Shown: positions 1-10,186 of the stretch, in pieces
How the letters are laid out: every line of letters begins with the position of its first letter
How positions within the stretch are numbered: the first letter of the stretch is position 1
Assembly (NCBI GenBank): GCA_034769895.1
Contig: CM068367.1
Span: 1,311,891,046-1,311,955,045, forward strand
DNA length: 64,000 bases
Reading direction: 5' to 3'
Origin: Magicicada septendecula
Lineage: Eukaryota; Arthropoda; Insecta; Hemiptera; Cicadidae
Position numbers and translations under genes: made by a program
The notes under the pieces: generated by a model
What the model saw: only the letters and a program-made list of their open reading frames with translations
Database searches by the model: none
What the model was told of the DNA's origin: nothing

Positions 1-490
1 CTGTATCAAATAATTAAGCATGCAGTACGCGCTACATCCAGTTAGACGGAACAGTTAGCCATGTACACAAACACGACGAACTTTCAGAACAATTCAGTTT
101 AATGACAACATTAACACCTCACTATTTGAACTCCGGATACTCGACATCAGCGGAATACCACAACACCGTACACGTGACGGGAGTGGAGGTTTAGTGAAGT
201 GAAGTGATTAGTGCTCTTCATAACAGTGATCATGATCTTCGACGAATCATCCAGAAGATGTCTTCTCACAACGGCGGAATAATGGATAAACACTCTCAAA
301 AGATAAGCTTTATGTCTATTTAATCTTAGTAGTATATACTACTGTTCTGTTGTCTCTTTTCAAAGAACAAACCCCAAGAGATTATATATATAAATCATAT
401 GAATCATAAAATCTATAAAATAACTTTAACGTAATGCATCATCTGAGAATAATGAACGCATTTAGGTAGGGATAAGTATATTTGTTGATT

Positions 491-525
<35 letters not shown>

Positions 526-1268
526 CTTTGCTGTTTGAGACCGACCAGTATGGTCGGACTCGGGCTGTTTTGGAGACGAGCTCCCTTCAGCCGTGTGGAT
601 AAGGGGTTTTTTTGGGGGGACGTACGCCAGACGATCGGAGCGCAGAGAAGGTGGAGGCACTTAGTTGGGAGAGTACTGTTTGTTGGTTATATTGTGTGAG
701 GTGTAGTGTGTAGCCATACTCGAGAGGGAGAGGTAGATGGATGTGGCCGTTATAATGTTTCTGGGGCATAATGTTGATTGTTTATTATTCGTATATGTTT
801 TATATATGTGCATTATTTACTGCATTTGAATGTACCATGTGTTTATGTTTCAGGAAACATCGTATAAATTGTATTTTATATCATGTGTTTTAATATGTAT
901 GTAATTTGCAGGATATAGTCACTTACTTAAGTAACAAGTGTAATAAATAAGTAGTTAATTTACATTATTCTTGCGTTCATTATTGAAATTTAACCTTTCT
1001 TATTGATGTATTTCATTCTAAGCATTACACTAAAAGTCTCACAACGTATACTAAGTATCAATGGACACGACAAACTCGACCATTGAGACGTCCGATTAAT
1101 AGACTCATAAATCGTATTTAATTAGTCACTGTGTTGAGTCTAATCTGACGAATAGAAACAACTTTTAGATATATCAAATTTAACGTACAACATAAATCTT
1201 TAATTAATATGATTCATAACTGATGAGTCATAAATCTATGCAATTAATACGCATAAATATCCATTAAA
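1..1268 (+). repeat. 5' LTR of gypsy element A (window starts inside or at it)
   Basis: Positions 1-491 and 773-1268 are repeated almost exactly at 20878-21856. The only differences noticed are a substitution near 285 and two or three near 1230, which suggests a recent insertion. The repeat ends at ...CCATTAAA just before a tRNA-type primer site. Its true 5' boundary is unknown because the window opens within the repeat. The 5' copy is interrupted by a small retroposon at 492-772. Confidence 0.9.
492..772 (-). mobile_element. Poly(A)-tailed non-LTR retroposon inserted in the LTR of A
   Basis: This 281-bp block is absent from the 3' LTR. It is flanked by an 11-bp target duplication GTTGATTGTTT (484-494 and 773-783). 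On the minus strand it ends in about 34 A residues (T run at 492-525), the signature of target-primed insertion of a SINE or a 5'-truncated LINE. No clear A/B-box promoter was recognised, so the source family is unknown. Confidence 0.85.
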
Positions 1269-1274
1269 TGTAAA

Positions 1275-1292
1275 TGGCGCCCAACGTGGGGC
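1275..1292 (+). promoter_or_regulatory. Primer-binding site of element A, tRNA-Lys type
   Basis: TGGCGCCCAACGTGGGGC lies 6 nt after the LTR end. It matches the known 18-nt primer site complementary to the 3' end of tRNA-Lys(1,2) used by several retroviruses. It fixes the orientation (+) of element A. Confidence 0.9.
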
Positions 1293-1379
1293 AAAAGAGA
1301 GCAGACAGTAGTATTTAGATTAATTAAATAATATAGTACGTAAGATATTAAATAAGTGTAAGGTTAGCCTGACTGGTAA

Positions 1380-2675
1380 ATGATAACGCGAAGCAAGGCT
1401 AAAATGGCTAGCGGTAGTTCTGATAGCATGGACTTTGACGTTAACAACCAGTTGGGCGCACCCGACAACAACGAAGAAAATTCAGTCGAACCGAATATGA
1501 CTGAGGAGACGTCAGGAGTCAGAGCGCGGGGACAGGAGTCACAGCAACCACAGAACGCCCAACAACAAGGAGAAGTCACATTACAATCATTGATGGACTT
1601 CATGAGCAAGAAACTTGAAGTAATTCAAGAAATCAATCAGAAATTCGATCAACAGAAAGAAGAAATCAATCAGAAATTCGATCAACAGAAAGAAGAAATT
1701 AAAGAAGAAATCAATCGGAAATTCGATCAACAGAAGGAGGAAATCAATCAGAAATTCGATAAAATTAACGAAAATTTTAATAATCATAAAGAAGACGTCA
1801 AGCAACAGATGGCCGAACAGCTCACGCTTATACGATCGGAAATGCGTGACCATAAGACCAGTTGCGACGATAAGATAAGCGAAGTCTTGAAGAAACAAGA
1901 GGACGCTACAAGGGAAATAAAAGATGACACCAATAAGAAGTTTGAAGAAGTGTGGGAAGCCCGAGAGTCGGACCACCAAGAACTTAAAAACCTTGCACAG
2001 ACCACACAATCTAGTATAAAGAAAGTCCATAATAAGCTCGAACTACACATCAATAGTAATCAGAAGAAGCAGGAAGAACTGAAGACCGAATTATACCACA
2101 CACTGCGACAGCAGCAACAAGAGATAGGTGAAGCCAACCACACATTGCAACAGAAAATCGATGAAGTGGACGGCCGACAAAAGACGACCGAACAGAAGCT
2201 GGACGAAAACGTCAAAGAGAAAACAACCCACATTCAGGAACTCAGGTGTCAAGTAGAGAGACTGCGGCGACAGATCACCGATGGGGAGTCTGGGCCCCAC
2301 AGAACAGTCAACGGACAAGTACAGGTAGAGCTGAAGTATGACGGAACCGACAGATTCCCGATGGAGTTCCTAAAGGAGTTGTCGGAGTTTCAAGAATCAT
2401 GTTACCCGAGCAGCGACATCAGGTGGATCGGCAAGCACCTAGAGAAGGACGCAAGTATATGGTGGCGTGTGATCCGGGACCAGATAAATACCTTCGAAGA
2501 ATTCAAGGAGGCATTCACATTGAAGTATTGGGGGTTGGAACGACAGGACATTATCCGCGACAACCTCGAGTACGGCAGATTTGAATGGCAGGGACCAGTC
2601 ACGGCTATACAGTACGTCGAGCGGATTCTTTTAGAGAGTCGACAGTTAACTCCAGCGTTGACCGACCCCAACTGA
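1380..2675 (+). CDS. gag: Gag of gypsy element A, N-terminal and capsid part (broken)
   Basis: Structural protein that would assemble the retrotransposon particle. It starts 88 bp after the primer site with MITRSKAKMASG. Residues about 55-300 are a long charged coiled coil with tandem copies of an INQKFDQQKEE-like unit. Residues about 320-431 form a capsid-like core with the motifs MEFL, IWWR and KYWGLERQDIIRDN, shared with the Gags of elements B and D. The frame ends at 2675 because of a probable one-base loss in the C run at 2666-2669, and the conserved reading continues in another frame from 2669. Gag is then cut at its tail by the Polinton at 3072. Confidence 0.85.
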   Translation: MITRSKAKMASGSSDSMDFDVNNQLGAPDNNEENSVEPNMTEETSGVRARGQESQQPQNAQQQGEVTLQSLMDFMSKKLEVIQEINQKFDQQKEEINQKFDQQKEEIKEEINRKFDQQKEEINQKFDKINENFNNHKEDVKQQMAEQLTLIRSEMRDHKTSCDDKISEVLKKQEDATREIKDDTNKKFEEVWEARESDHQELKNLAQTTQSSIKKVHNKLELHINSNQKKQEELKTELYHTLRQQQQEIGEANHTLQQKIDEVDGRQKTTEQKLDENVKEKTTHIQELRCQVERLRRQITDGESGPHRTVNGQVQVELKYDGTDRFPMEFLKELSEFQESCYPSSDIRWIGKHLEKDASIWWRVIRDQINTFEEFKEAFTLKYWGLERQDIIRDNLEYGRFEWQGPVTAIQYVERILLESRQLTPALTDPN

Positions 2676-3076
2676 TAAGAAAAATCTCGAGGCACTTTGG
2701 AAGGGACTTGCAGATCGCCGTTATAACACGCGGCATCGTCACCATACCCAATTTCGAAGCCTTGATCACTGAATACACTAGCATTCAATCAAGCAATGCA
2801 GGAAATAGACGTGCGCAATATAGGGTAGCGAACGAAAGGGAAACCGGAACTGTCGATCGACCCAGTAGTAACTTTGTCAACAAAAACGAGGGTGAGAGGA
2901 AACCAGTTTGGCAAGGACGGGCGCACGGCGGTAACCGTTACGAGAATAAATCACACGGAGTGGTGAACACTGTGGAATACCTGAACTCCAAACCGAGTAC
3001 AAGTCATACCACCGACGACAACAATTCCAGGTCGAACAATGACCAGAACAACAAAAAAAAAAAAACACCCCAGTAG
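2669..3076 (+). pseudogene. gag: Gag of element A, C-terminal part in a shifted frame
   Basis: This continues the Gag core in frame 2 (QLIRKISRHFGRDLQIA, then ITRGIVTIPNFEALITEY, typical of the last capsid helices). A hydrophilic Asn/Ser/Lys-rich tail follows and ends in a run of Lys codons (A12) at about 3054-3065. No CCHC zinc knuckle is present. The last two codons and the TAG stop belong to the inserted Polinton end (3072 on), so the native end of Gag and the gag/pol frameshift signal have been separated by about 12.3 kb. Confidence 0.75.
3066..3071. repeat. Left 6-bp target-site duplication of the Polinton (CACCCC)
   Basis: CACCCC here is repeated at 15388-15393, immediately outside the two AGTAGAGGG... 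inverted termini. Six-base duplications are diagnostic of Polinton/Maverick integration. Confidence 0.9.
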
Positions 3077-3857
3077 AGGGAAAATGCCGGTTCAAACCCA
3101 CAAAGGAATGCCGCCTTCTTAAAAAACAATAAAAAAACACTAAAAAACATGATCTCAGAGATGACGCCGCCACCGCTGGACCCGCAGCATCCCGATGGAC
3201 CACAGCACCGCGAATTTCCGCGAATAAATTTTTTTATTTTTTTATTTTATTTTTTTTATTTTTTAATTAAATTGATTTGGTGGGATGATGTTCAATGGAC
3301 CACCAGCATCCGTGAATATAATTTTTAATTTTTTTTAAGAAAGCTGATTTGCATATCAGTGGGTGGTGTTGGGTGGGAGGTTTTTTTATTTCATATCAGT
3401 GGGTGGGGGGGTGGTTCCAACTCGAAGCATTATAGTGTATACTAAAATATATGATCAGGTGTACCAACCTTTGCATGAGTTCAAATTTGTCGTGTGTTAT
3501 AATGTATATTAAATCTATATGATCAGGTGTACCAACCTCTGTAGTATTATTATAGTGTATAGATATTTTATATGAGCAGGTTTGTCAACATTTTCTGTGG
3601 CGGGGGGAGGGAAATTCAAATATGTGTTATATTGTGTATGTATAGAGCAGATCTGTCAACATTTTTTTTCTCTTCTGTGGTGGGAAATTCAAACTATATG
3701 ATCATAATTGGTACTCTCTCTCGCTCTCTCACACGTTGTGTATGTCTCTCTCTCTCACTCTCTCTTGTTGTCAAACCGTTCTCCTCTCTCTCTGTGGTCA
3801 GTACCGAGCGCATGTATATGAAATTAGAAAGTTTATATTTATTCGACAAATATTAAC

Positions 3858-3953
<96 letters not shown>

Positions 3954-4577
3954 ACACGTTTCAACTATGCAAGGTTCCATACCCTTTCTCCTGTCTCCCT
4001 CTCGTACATTGAGTAGTTGGTGTGATGAATAAATAAGTTTAGCACTATCTCTCTTTCGTTGTCAAAACGTTGTCTTCATTTTTCAATGTATTAAATAATT
4101 AATTAATAGTTTATAATGCAGTCAGTGTGATTGATCCTTGTTAGAAATATATATATTTGGTGTCAATGAACTACTTACCTGTTATGTTGTTACAGACAAT
4201 ACTTCTGTTTTAAGGTTGCAGTTTACACACACACACACATAGGTTCAGTAGTGTATAGCGAAATAAATTAAAATTATACACACACATGAAAACGGCGGCT
4301 GAAATTCATACAAATCTTCTGATGTAACAGTTCACAAAAAATAAATTAATTGTACACATGTTCAGAGGTGTAGAGTGAAATAAAATAAAGTCATAATTTG
4401 CTTAAATGATTAAATATATTTTAACATTCACAATATAAAATTCACAATTAAATAAATACATTATAAAATTGATATTTTTTCGAAAGTTTATATATAATTG
4501 TGCGTCGTACTTGTAGAAGAAGCAACCTGCAACATAACAATACAACAACAACATTAAAATCATGTTAAATATCACAC
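3072..4577 (+). repeat. Left terminal inverted repeat of the Polinton
   Basis: It pairs in inverted orientation with 13532-15387. It contains T-rich tracts, several repeats of the type TATATGATCAGGTGTACCAACCT, and a large (CT)n array. Similarity continues inward in weaker or rearranged form to about 4850, reaching the polymerase 3' end. Confidence 0.88.
3860..3947 (+). repeat. (CT)n microsatellite inside the left TIR
   Basis: A near-perfect CT dinucleotide tract of about 87 bp, with smaller CT tracts upstream (3713-3797). The right TIR carries the matching (GA)n arrays but of different number and length, so the tracts have diverged between the two arms. Confidence 0.95.
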
Positions 4578-4643
4578 ATGTCACAAAATATATATATATA
4601 TATAGTAGGAAAGCCCACAGACTACTAGAAATAGTTATCACCT

Positions 4644-4850
4644 GAAAAAAAGAAACCACACATTACGAACTAATATGTATAAACACAAATATCGTTACAA
4701 TAATAATAATAATACATAAACTTACGTTTACTGCCGTCCGAACTGAAGTGTGGAGTGGCAATAACTATATATATCACAGTAAGAATTTTTGTTGTTAACC
4801 AGTGGTGTAACGGGGAATTTTAGCAGGTGGAGGAGCAGAGTCGTCATCGT
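4644..4850 (-). other. Polymerase 3' UTR with an intron-like segment
   Basis: Read on the minus strand, downstream of the polymerase stop, the sequence holds a strong 5' splice site (GTAAAC|GTAAGT at about 4724) and a polypyrimidine tract plus acceptor (TTTCTTTTTTTCAG, about 4644). The same block, including the splice donor, recurs on the plus strand in the right arm at 11466-11667 and 12560-12720. Whether it is spliced is inference. Confidence 0.5.
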
Positions 4851-7029
4851 CGTCGGCATGTATCCGATAATGTCCGTACGCAAGGGTATCACGACCATTG
4901 TCTAATATATAACGCTTATCATCATACGGTGACAACGCTTGCTTATTTACACGCATCGTGTACAACGTATGATGATCGCTACGTAAACACAGCGCACTGA
5001 CAGAAAACGGACAATGATCAGTGAGACACTTGCGATACATATCGTGTCGCAGACTCCTCTTAATAGCAACTCGAGGCACACCTTTACACACACGTTTTTG
5101 ACTCGCATTGCTAGAATCTTCGTTGGCCACAAGGAACGAATAACATTTCGCTCTGAGACCTACGAATTCTCTAATAGGACGACCACACGTTTCATCCTTG
5201 AACAGTCCAACAACCTTTTTGTTCTTAAGGCTATAACAAGGATGAGACGTAGGGTAATCCGAGGTGTCAAAAACGTGCAAGTCCTTCTTCATATCTGCAT
5301 ACAAGTCTGATGTTTGAATATGATACATCAGACTGTCTGTATCAGTCATTAACAATTTAACGTTGCGGCCGTACTTGGCGACAGCATAACGATAATGAAA
5401 GTCGTACATTATTGTTTTGCTAACGTCAAGCACCGTGAAGCCGACATACACGGGACGAGAAAGAACAATGGATTTTTTACGGAGTGAAAGCCCCACCAGA
5501 TCGTTCGTATAACGAATCATACGTTTTAGCCTGGGTGTGGAAACTAGTTTTTGAAGCCGTCGTTCATTCGAGACTAGTTCAAAGTCTATATGTTTCCGTA
5601 CGTTCTCCAGCGACTTACCGTATACGGCGTTGTTCATCAGTTTGAAAAGGTCTTTTTCAAAGCTGTTGACGGCTGATTGCCTCTTGCGGGTGTTGAAATC
5701 GATAAACGGTTTCAACCAAGCGCTTTGCTTAAAACACAACACCCTATGAGTCGCTTTCAGCTCTAAACCAAGACTTAAATACAATTTCAAATTTCGATAA
5801 TGGAGAACGTAATTTTGTTTGTCCTCCAAAGTTGTTAACAACTTCTCTACGGATGACCCTGATTCGTTATACGATGATCTGTATATACTCTCGTGTAAAC
5901 GTTTGGAAAAGGGAGAAAGGATATCGTGTGTTATGCGCTGGCGCACAGGTGCAAGCGGGTAGTCGGAATGCAGGTCGTGTAAGGTATTAGGATAGTGTAG
6001 GTCGACTTCAAGTATGTACCCGATGTCAGCATCATCACTCACAGTACGTACGTCCAAGGACTCGATTTCGTTACGATCGAGCCATCGGAAGTCTGCGTAA
6101 GGGAGTGGTTGCGACATGGCTGCACCGTATAAATTGTTACAGTCTGTATACAGAATGAAGGAGGTCGGTTTCGAAACATCGTACTGGTCTGGAATCAGAG
6201 GATTGTTAGCGACTGCATGACGGTTGGATATCATCGCGCAGCCTCCGCGGATCCCAGACTCGACGTACAGATGCATATTTATTTCTGTCAACAGTTCTAA
6301 TTCGACCCCGGTCATTTTTAGCATCGCGTTCCAAGCGAGTCCGGGAAGCGAGTAAAAATGACATGGGTCCAAGCAGTAATCGCGTAAGGCCATGTCTCGG
6401 AAACTTTCAAAGACATCGGCCAGCAGCATTACGTCTGTCAACAAATACAAATCATGGTAATCTCCAAACGTACGCAGATTGAATGCACTCCACACGTTTT
6501 GCGCGTGCTCGTAATCTGCGTCCGAAATAGATGATTCCATCAACCGGTTATCAAAGTGTTCACGAGCGGGTAGACTTGTTTCGTTGAACCGATCAATAAT
6601 GTCAACATACTCGTATGGGTATACCCCCTTGCGTACGAGCAGATTGGTCTGTTCATCGAAACCCCGTCTAAGCATTTCCTCTCTGAGCAAAGGAAATTGG
6701 CTCCCGGACGTGGACAGATTGGTAACGAGTGTGTCCAGAGAGCGATTAAGAAATTGAAAGGAGTCTACGAAACGCAAGGGACCCAGGGAGAACGACACGT
6801 AACGCTCACTGGATGTTGCGATGCAGGATACGCGTTCGTCCTTATATTTCCCTAAACCAAGCATTAAATGGTGACAGTCGTAGCCACGAAGGTTGTGAAA
6901 GAAGACGGGGATATGACGAGGCATCTTGTAACTCAGATTACAGCTATTATGGGCTGCTCCCAAGAATTTCCCTGTAAGATGGCAATGATTGCGTACCTTG
7001 TCATCGTCTGTCAAAGGGCGCTCACACAA
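4795..7029 (-). CDS. polB: Family B DNA polymerase, C-terminal part (exo II-III and polymerase domain)
   Basis: Replicative DNA polymerase of the protein-primed type found in Polintons and adenovirus-like elements, expected to copy the linear element from its termini. Visible motifs in order are a Cys/His segment (CERPLTDDDKVRNHCHLTGK), exo II NLRGYDCHHL (6867-6897), motif A YTDCNNLYGAAMSQPLP (about 6105-6152), motif B KLMNNAVYGKSLEN (about 5605-5645) and motif C LLMTDTDSLMY (5322-5355) with the catalytic DTD. It ends with an acidic and Pro-rich tail. All catalytic residues looked for are present. It has no start of its own: the N-terminal half continues in another frame at 7011-8473, so the gene is split by a one-base frameshift around 7030-7050. 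Confidence 0.93.
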   Translation of the reverse strand: MCERPLTDDDKVRNHCHLTGKFLGAAHNSCNLSYKMPRHIPVFFHNLRGYDCHHLMLGLGKYKDERVSCIATSSERYVSFSLGPLRFVDSFQFLNRSLDTLVTNLSTSGSQFPLLREEMLRRGFDEQTNLLVRKGVYPYEYVDIIDRFNETSLPAREHFDNRLMESSISDADYEHAQNVWSAFNLRTFGDYHDLYLLTDVMLLADVFESFRDMALRDYCLDPCHFYSLPGLAWNAMLKMTGVELELLTEINMHLYVESGIRGGCAMISNRHAVANNPLIPDQYDVSKPTSFILYTDCNNLYGAAMSQPLPYADFRWLDRNEIESLDVRTVSDDADIGYILEVDLHYPNTLHDLHSDYPLAPVRQRITHDILSPFSKRLHESIYRSSYNESGSSVEKLLTTLEDKQNYVLHYRNLKLYLSLGLELKATHRVLCFKQSAWLKPFIDFNTRKRQSAVNSFEKDLFKLMNNAVYGKSLENVRKHIDFELVSNERRLQKLVSTPRLKRMIRYTNDLVGLSLRKKSIVLSRPVYVGFTVLDVSKTIMYDFHYRYAVAKYGRNVKLLMTDTDSLMYHIQTSDLYADMKKDLHVFDTSDYPTSHPCYSLKNKKVVGLFKDETCGRPIREFVGLRAKCYSFLVANEDSSNASQKRVCKGVPRVAIKRSLRHDMYRKCLTDHCPFSVSALCLRSDHHTLYTMRVNKQALSPYDDKRYILDNGRDTLAYGHYRIHADDDDDSAPPPAKIPRYTTG

Positions 7030-8473
7030 ATGACAACGGTGGCGTTAGTGAACACAACATTGTCATCATCGGACATAATTAATTGTACGTTATGTCGTAC
7101 CACCTTCATCATATCCTCGGCGTCTTTCAACAACCACGAGAAGAACGTGTCTACAACGTTTTCACCCCGATAAACTTTAGCCTCTCTCCAAAGGCTGTGC
7201 GTATGATCGACGATAGCATAGGAGAAACCTGACGGGATATGCATCGCTTCGTATGATGTGGACGATACAGGAGGAGAAGTTAGTTTCTGACGGACACCGC
7301 TGCTATCGACGGAGTAGAATTCACCTAACTCGTGCACTGTCGTCGGGACGTCGTTACCAGGTGAACACGATTGAAGCGGAGTGATGAGGGACTCGAAGTC
7401 GGCGTAGACGGTGAAGGGTACTTTAAGACAGTGCGCGTAATTTTTAAAGGACATAAACTTCTCCTCCTCCGTGGGCATTTTGGTTTTCTGCTCGCCGTAA
7501 GGTGTGCAGTAGGGGAGATGATCGGACAGACCATGTTCTGTGGTGAAACGATGCAGGCAGTAGTCACAGTAAAATGATTTATTGCTACATTTTGTTAGGG
7601 ATGATAACAATCTACTCATGTTACTGATAAGACAGTAATGTTTTCGGCTATTCGTATCGGTCAGAAGCAAAAGATTAACGTGATGCGACCTGTCCTTATT
7701 CGGGGTAATTCTCAGAGGGTAAACCTCATTTTTTGATTCATTTTTGATATTGTCTTCTATATCATAGCCGAAAACGTTTATAGAAATGTTAGGATTCTGT
7801 GCTTCAAATTTGGAAATGGACTTTAACGAAACAGGGTACTCGATACCGGACATATTTAATGTGTTTATGAATGGGATGTAGTTTGAAGCACGGTCTTTAT
7901 TATGTTGTTGAGGGTGTATGTGGGCTAGAACAGACCACAGAAAACACATTTCATCTCGGGGGTTCTTGATGTTGACTACTGCCTTAGTGAGCGTGAGTTT
8001 TCGCGGGGTTGGAAGGTAGGAGGACGCTGCTAGAGGCTGGTACCGTCCAACAACCAGTTCCAGCTTCAGTACAGCATCCACCGACCATCCGCTCCCGTCA
8101 CGGGTAAAATTAGATATGCTATTGAAGATTTTATCGTAGGATTCATCGAGTAGACAATTCAACTCGTCGCTGTCGTCCGCGAGCAACGTGCGACAACGTC
8201 CGTGGAAGACGGCGTCTTTCGTTACCTCTTTCTCCTCACCACTGTCACCATCTACCACGGTTTTGGTAAAACGTATCCTGCACGCAATATGCCACTTGAT
8301 ATTGCGTAAACGTGCCTGCTCTGCCTGAATATCCTCAAGCAATAAAGGACGTGCCTCAGTCATTACGAATACTATGTCATGATCCGACGCGTTGACGTTC
8401 ACTGGAATGTAGTCGAAAGTTGTGATGCACCCTCGGACACTACTGTTCCTCTCGATATAAAACCGAGTCACAA
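7011..8473 (-). CDS. polB: Family B DNA polymerase, N-terminal part (zinc finger and exo I)
   Basis: N-terminal half of the same polymerase. Motifs are a C2H2-like finger (CDYCLHRFTTEHGLSDHLPYC, 7505-7570) and exo I FTVYADFESL (7389-7417), giving the DxE of the 3'-5' proofreading site. The frame stays open up to 8564, but a good splice acceptor (TTTCTATTGTTTCAG) ends at 8474, so coding probably starts at 8473 and is joined to a small exon at 9016-9061 with matching phase. The frame terminates at 7011 right where the conserved CxxC region should begin, so one indel separates it from the C-terminal half. It could be a genuine lesion or a sequencing error. Confidence 0.85.
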
Positions 8474-8603
8474 CTGAAACAATAGAAACATGAGTATTAG
8501 TAACCAATAGGAATGATAAATAACGTGTACACACAAATTCATGTTTGTAGTAAATAAATAACACTCGTCGGGGTAATATGTCAGTTTATTACAAACCGTG
8601 AAG

Positions 8604-8981
8604 ATGTCGGCTACTCCTGATTTTAGTATTGAAAGTGAAAGAATAAAATCATTCAAGTATTGGGAAGTGACGTTTATCAGCCCCGACGAGTTAGCGTTTG
8701 GGGGGTTCTACTTCTACCCTAGAAATTTCGATGTTTGTGGACATAGTATGTCATTCGTAGACGATAGAGTTAAATGCTTTTGTTGTGGAATTGAATTAGT
8801 TGATTGGAAAGAAGGTGACAAACCTATGAAGGAACATGAAAAATTTTCATCTACATGTCAATTTCTAAACGATGTTAAGAGTGAGACTTTTCATACACAC
8901 ACCAATAGACATAGTATGACTCAAACGTTAATTCGCATCAGCAAGTTTGCACACTACATAATTACAAAAATAATTTCTTAA
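8604..8981 (+). CDS. BIR-domain protein (inhibitor-of-apoptosis type)
   Basis: A 125-aa protein with one BIR zinc-binding fold. Visible are RIKSFKYW (13-20), PDELAFGGFYFYP (27-39) and the ligands C58, C61, H78 and C85 in exact CxxC-x16-H-x6-C spacing, with W68 in the usual place. BIR proteins of large insect DNA viruses block host caspases; the same role here is inference. No RING domain follows, since residues 88-125 are unremarkable, so it would be a BIR-only form. The ATG at 8604 is preferred over the GTG at 8598. The gene lies opposite and within the predicted polymerase intron, and its T-rich 3' flank overlaps the splice donor region. Confidence 0.88.
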   Translation: MSATPDFSIESERIKSFKYWEVTFISPDELAFGGFYFYPRNFDVCGHSMSFVDDRVKCFCCGIELVDWKEGDKPMKEHEKFSSTCQFLNDVKSETFHTHTNRHSMTQTLIRISKFAHYIITKIIS

Positions 8982-9015
8982 CTGTGAACTTTTTTTGTTT
9001 TTTTTTTTTTTTTAC

Positions 9016-9061
9016 CTTGTTCAGTCTGCTCCTCCCCACGTTCCTGCTGAAGGTTAGCCAT
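9016..9061 (-). CDS. polB: Predicted first exon of the polymerase gene
   Basis: On the minus strand an ATG at 9061 opens 15 codons (MANLQQERGEEQTEQ plus one base) followed by a splice donor CAAG|GTAAAA. The matching acceptor at 8474 leaves exon 2 in the complementary phase, so the reading joins into VVTRFYIERN without a shift. The 542-bp intron would contain the whole BIR gene on the other strand. Exon size and lack of a domain make this a prediction from splice signals and phase only. Confidence 0.55.
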
Positions 9062-9216
9062 GATCTTCAAGAGAGAGTGAGAATGAATGAATACTGAAAA
9101 ACAAAAGGTACTGTTATAACGCTGGTATTATGTTAGTGTATCTTAAACGATTTATATATATCAATTTGTAGCGCATGAACGTGTGATAAGTAAGACGTTG
9201 TTGCAAGTGAGTGGCG

Positions 9217-9220
<4 letters not shown>

Positions 9221-9303
<83 letters not shown>
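9221..9303 (+). repeat. (GT)n microsatellite
   Basis: About 83 bp of uninterrupted GT dinucleotides inside the Polinton. The reading frame through it (Cys/Val alternation) is an artefact. Confidence 0.97.
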
Positions 9304-9304
<1 letters not shown>

Positions 9305-9420
9305 AACTGTACTAAAAAGCTGTTATGCGCATGCGCAAATAATTCAAATGCATTTACGTAGATGACTGAAAAAGAGATGATTTACATAATACATGTACGC
9401 CAATAAATATGCTTAGAATT

Positions 9421-9517
9421 AAAATATTTGTTATGATTTTAGTAACATATAACAGCGTCTTACATACCACTCGAATCTATATATACTGTTCTGTTTCAGA
9501 TAATAATAATAATTTGA

Positions 9518-9552
<35 letters not shown>

Positions 9553-10144
9553 TTAAATCAATAAATAATGCACTTGATAAATTATGCTTACCAAACTAAC
9601 GTATGTTGAATACACACACAGGAACTTGTGCATGGATCATGTTAGGTCCAATTACGTATGATTTTAGTAACATATAACAGTGTCTTACATACCACTCGAA
9701 TCTATATATACTGTTCTGTTTCAGATGATAATAATAATTTGATCATACACACACACACACACACACACACATACACATACATGTATTAAATCAATAAATA
9801 ATGTACTTGATAAATTATGCTTACCAAACTAACGAATGTTGACTACACACACAGGAACTTGTGTATACTGAGACGTACAATAATTCAAGCAGTCTTTCAA
9901 CTATTAAAAAAAACTGTTGAGATAGATTTATCAACGCACGCAAGCAGTCAGTGTGAATCCGATAAAATTCAGTTATACCTAAATATATATCTTCAATTAG
10001 AAGTGTAATATAAAAGGTACAGTAAGAATATATTTCAGAAAATTGTATTAAATTCAAATATATATCTTCAATTAAAAGTGCGTTAAGAATAAAAGTACGT
10101 TAAGAATATATTCAGAAAATTGTAATTTGATCATACGCATACGC

Positions 10145-10186
<42 letters not shown>

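Noticed and set aside
3798..4032. Ser/Leu and Arg/Glu repeat frames on both strands
   Set aside because: Translation of the (CT)n tract in the TIR.
9183..9365. 60-codon frame rich in alternating Cys and Val
   Set aside because: It is a translation of the (GT)n microsatellite, not a gene.
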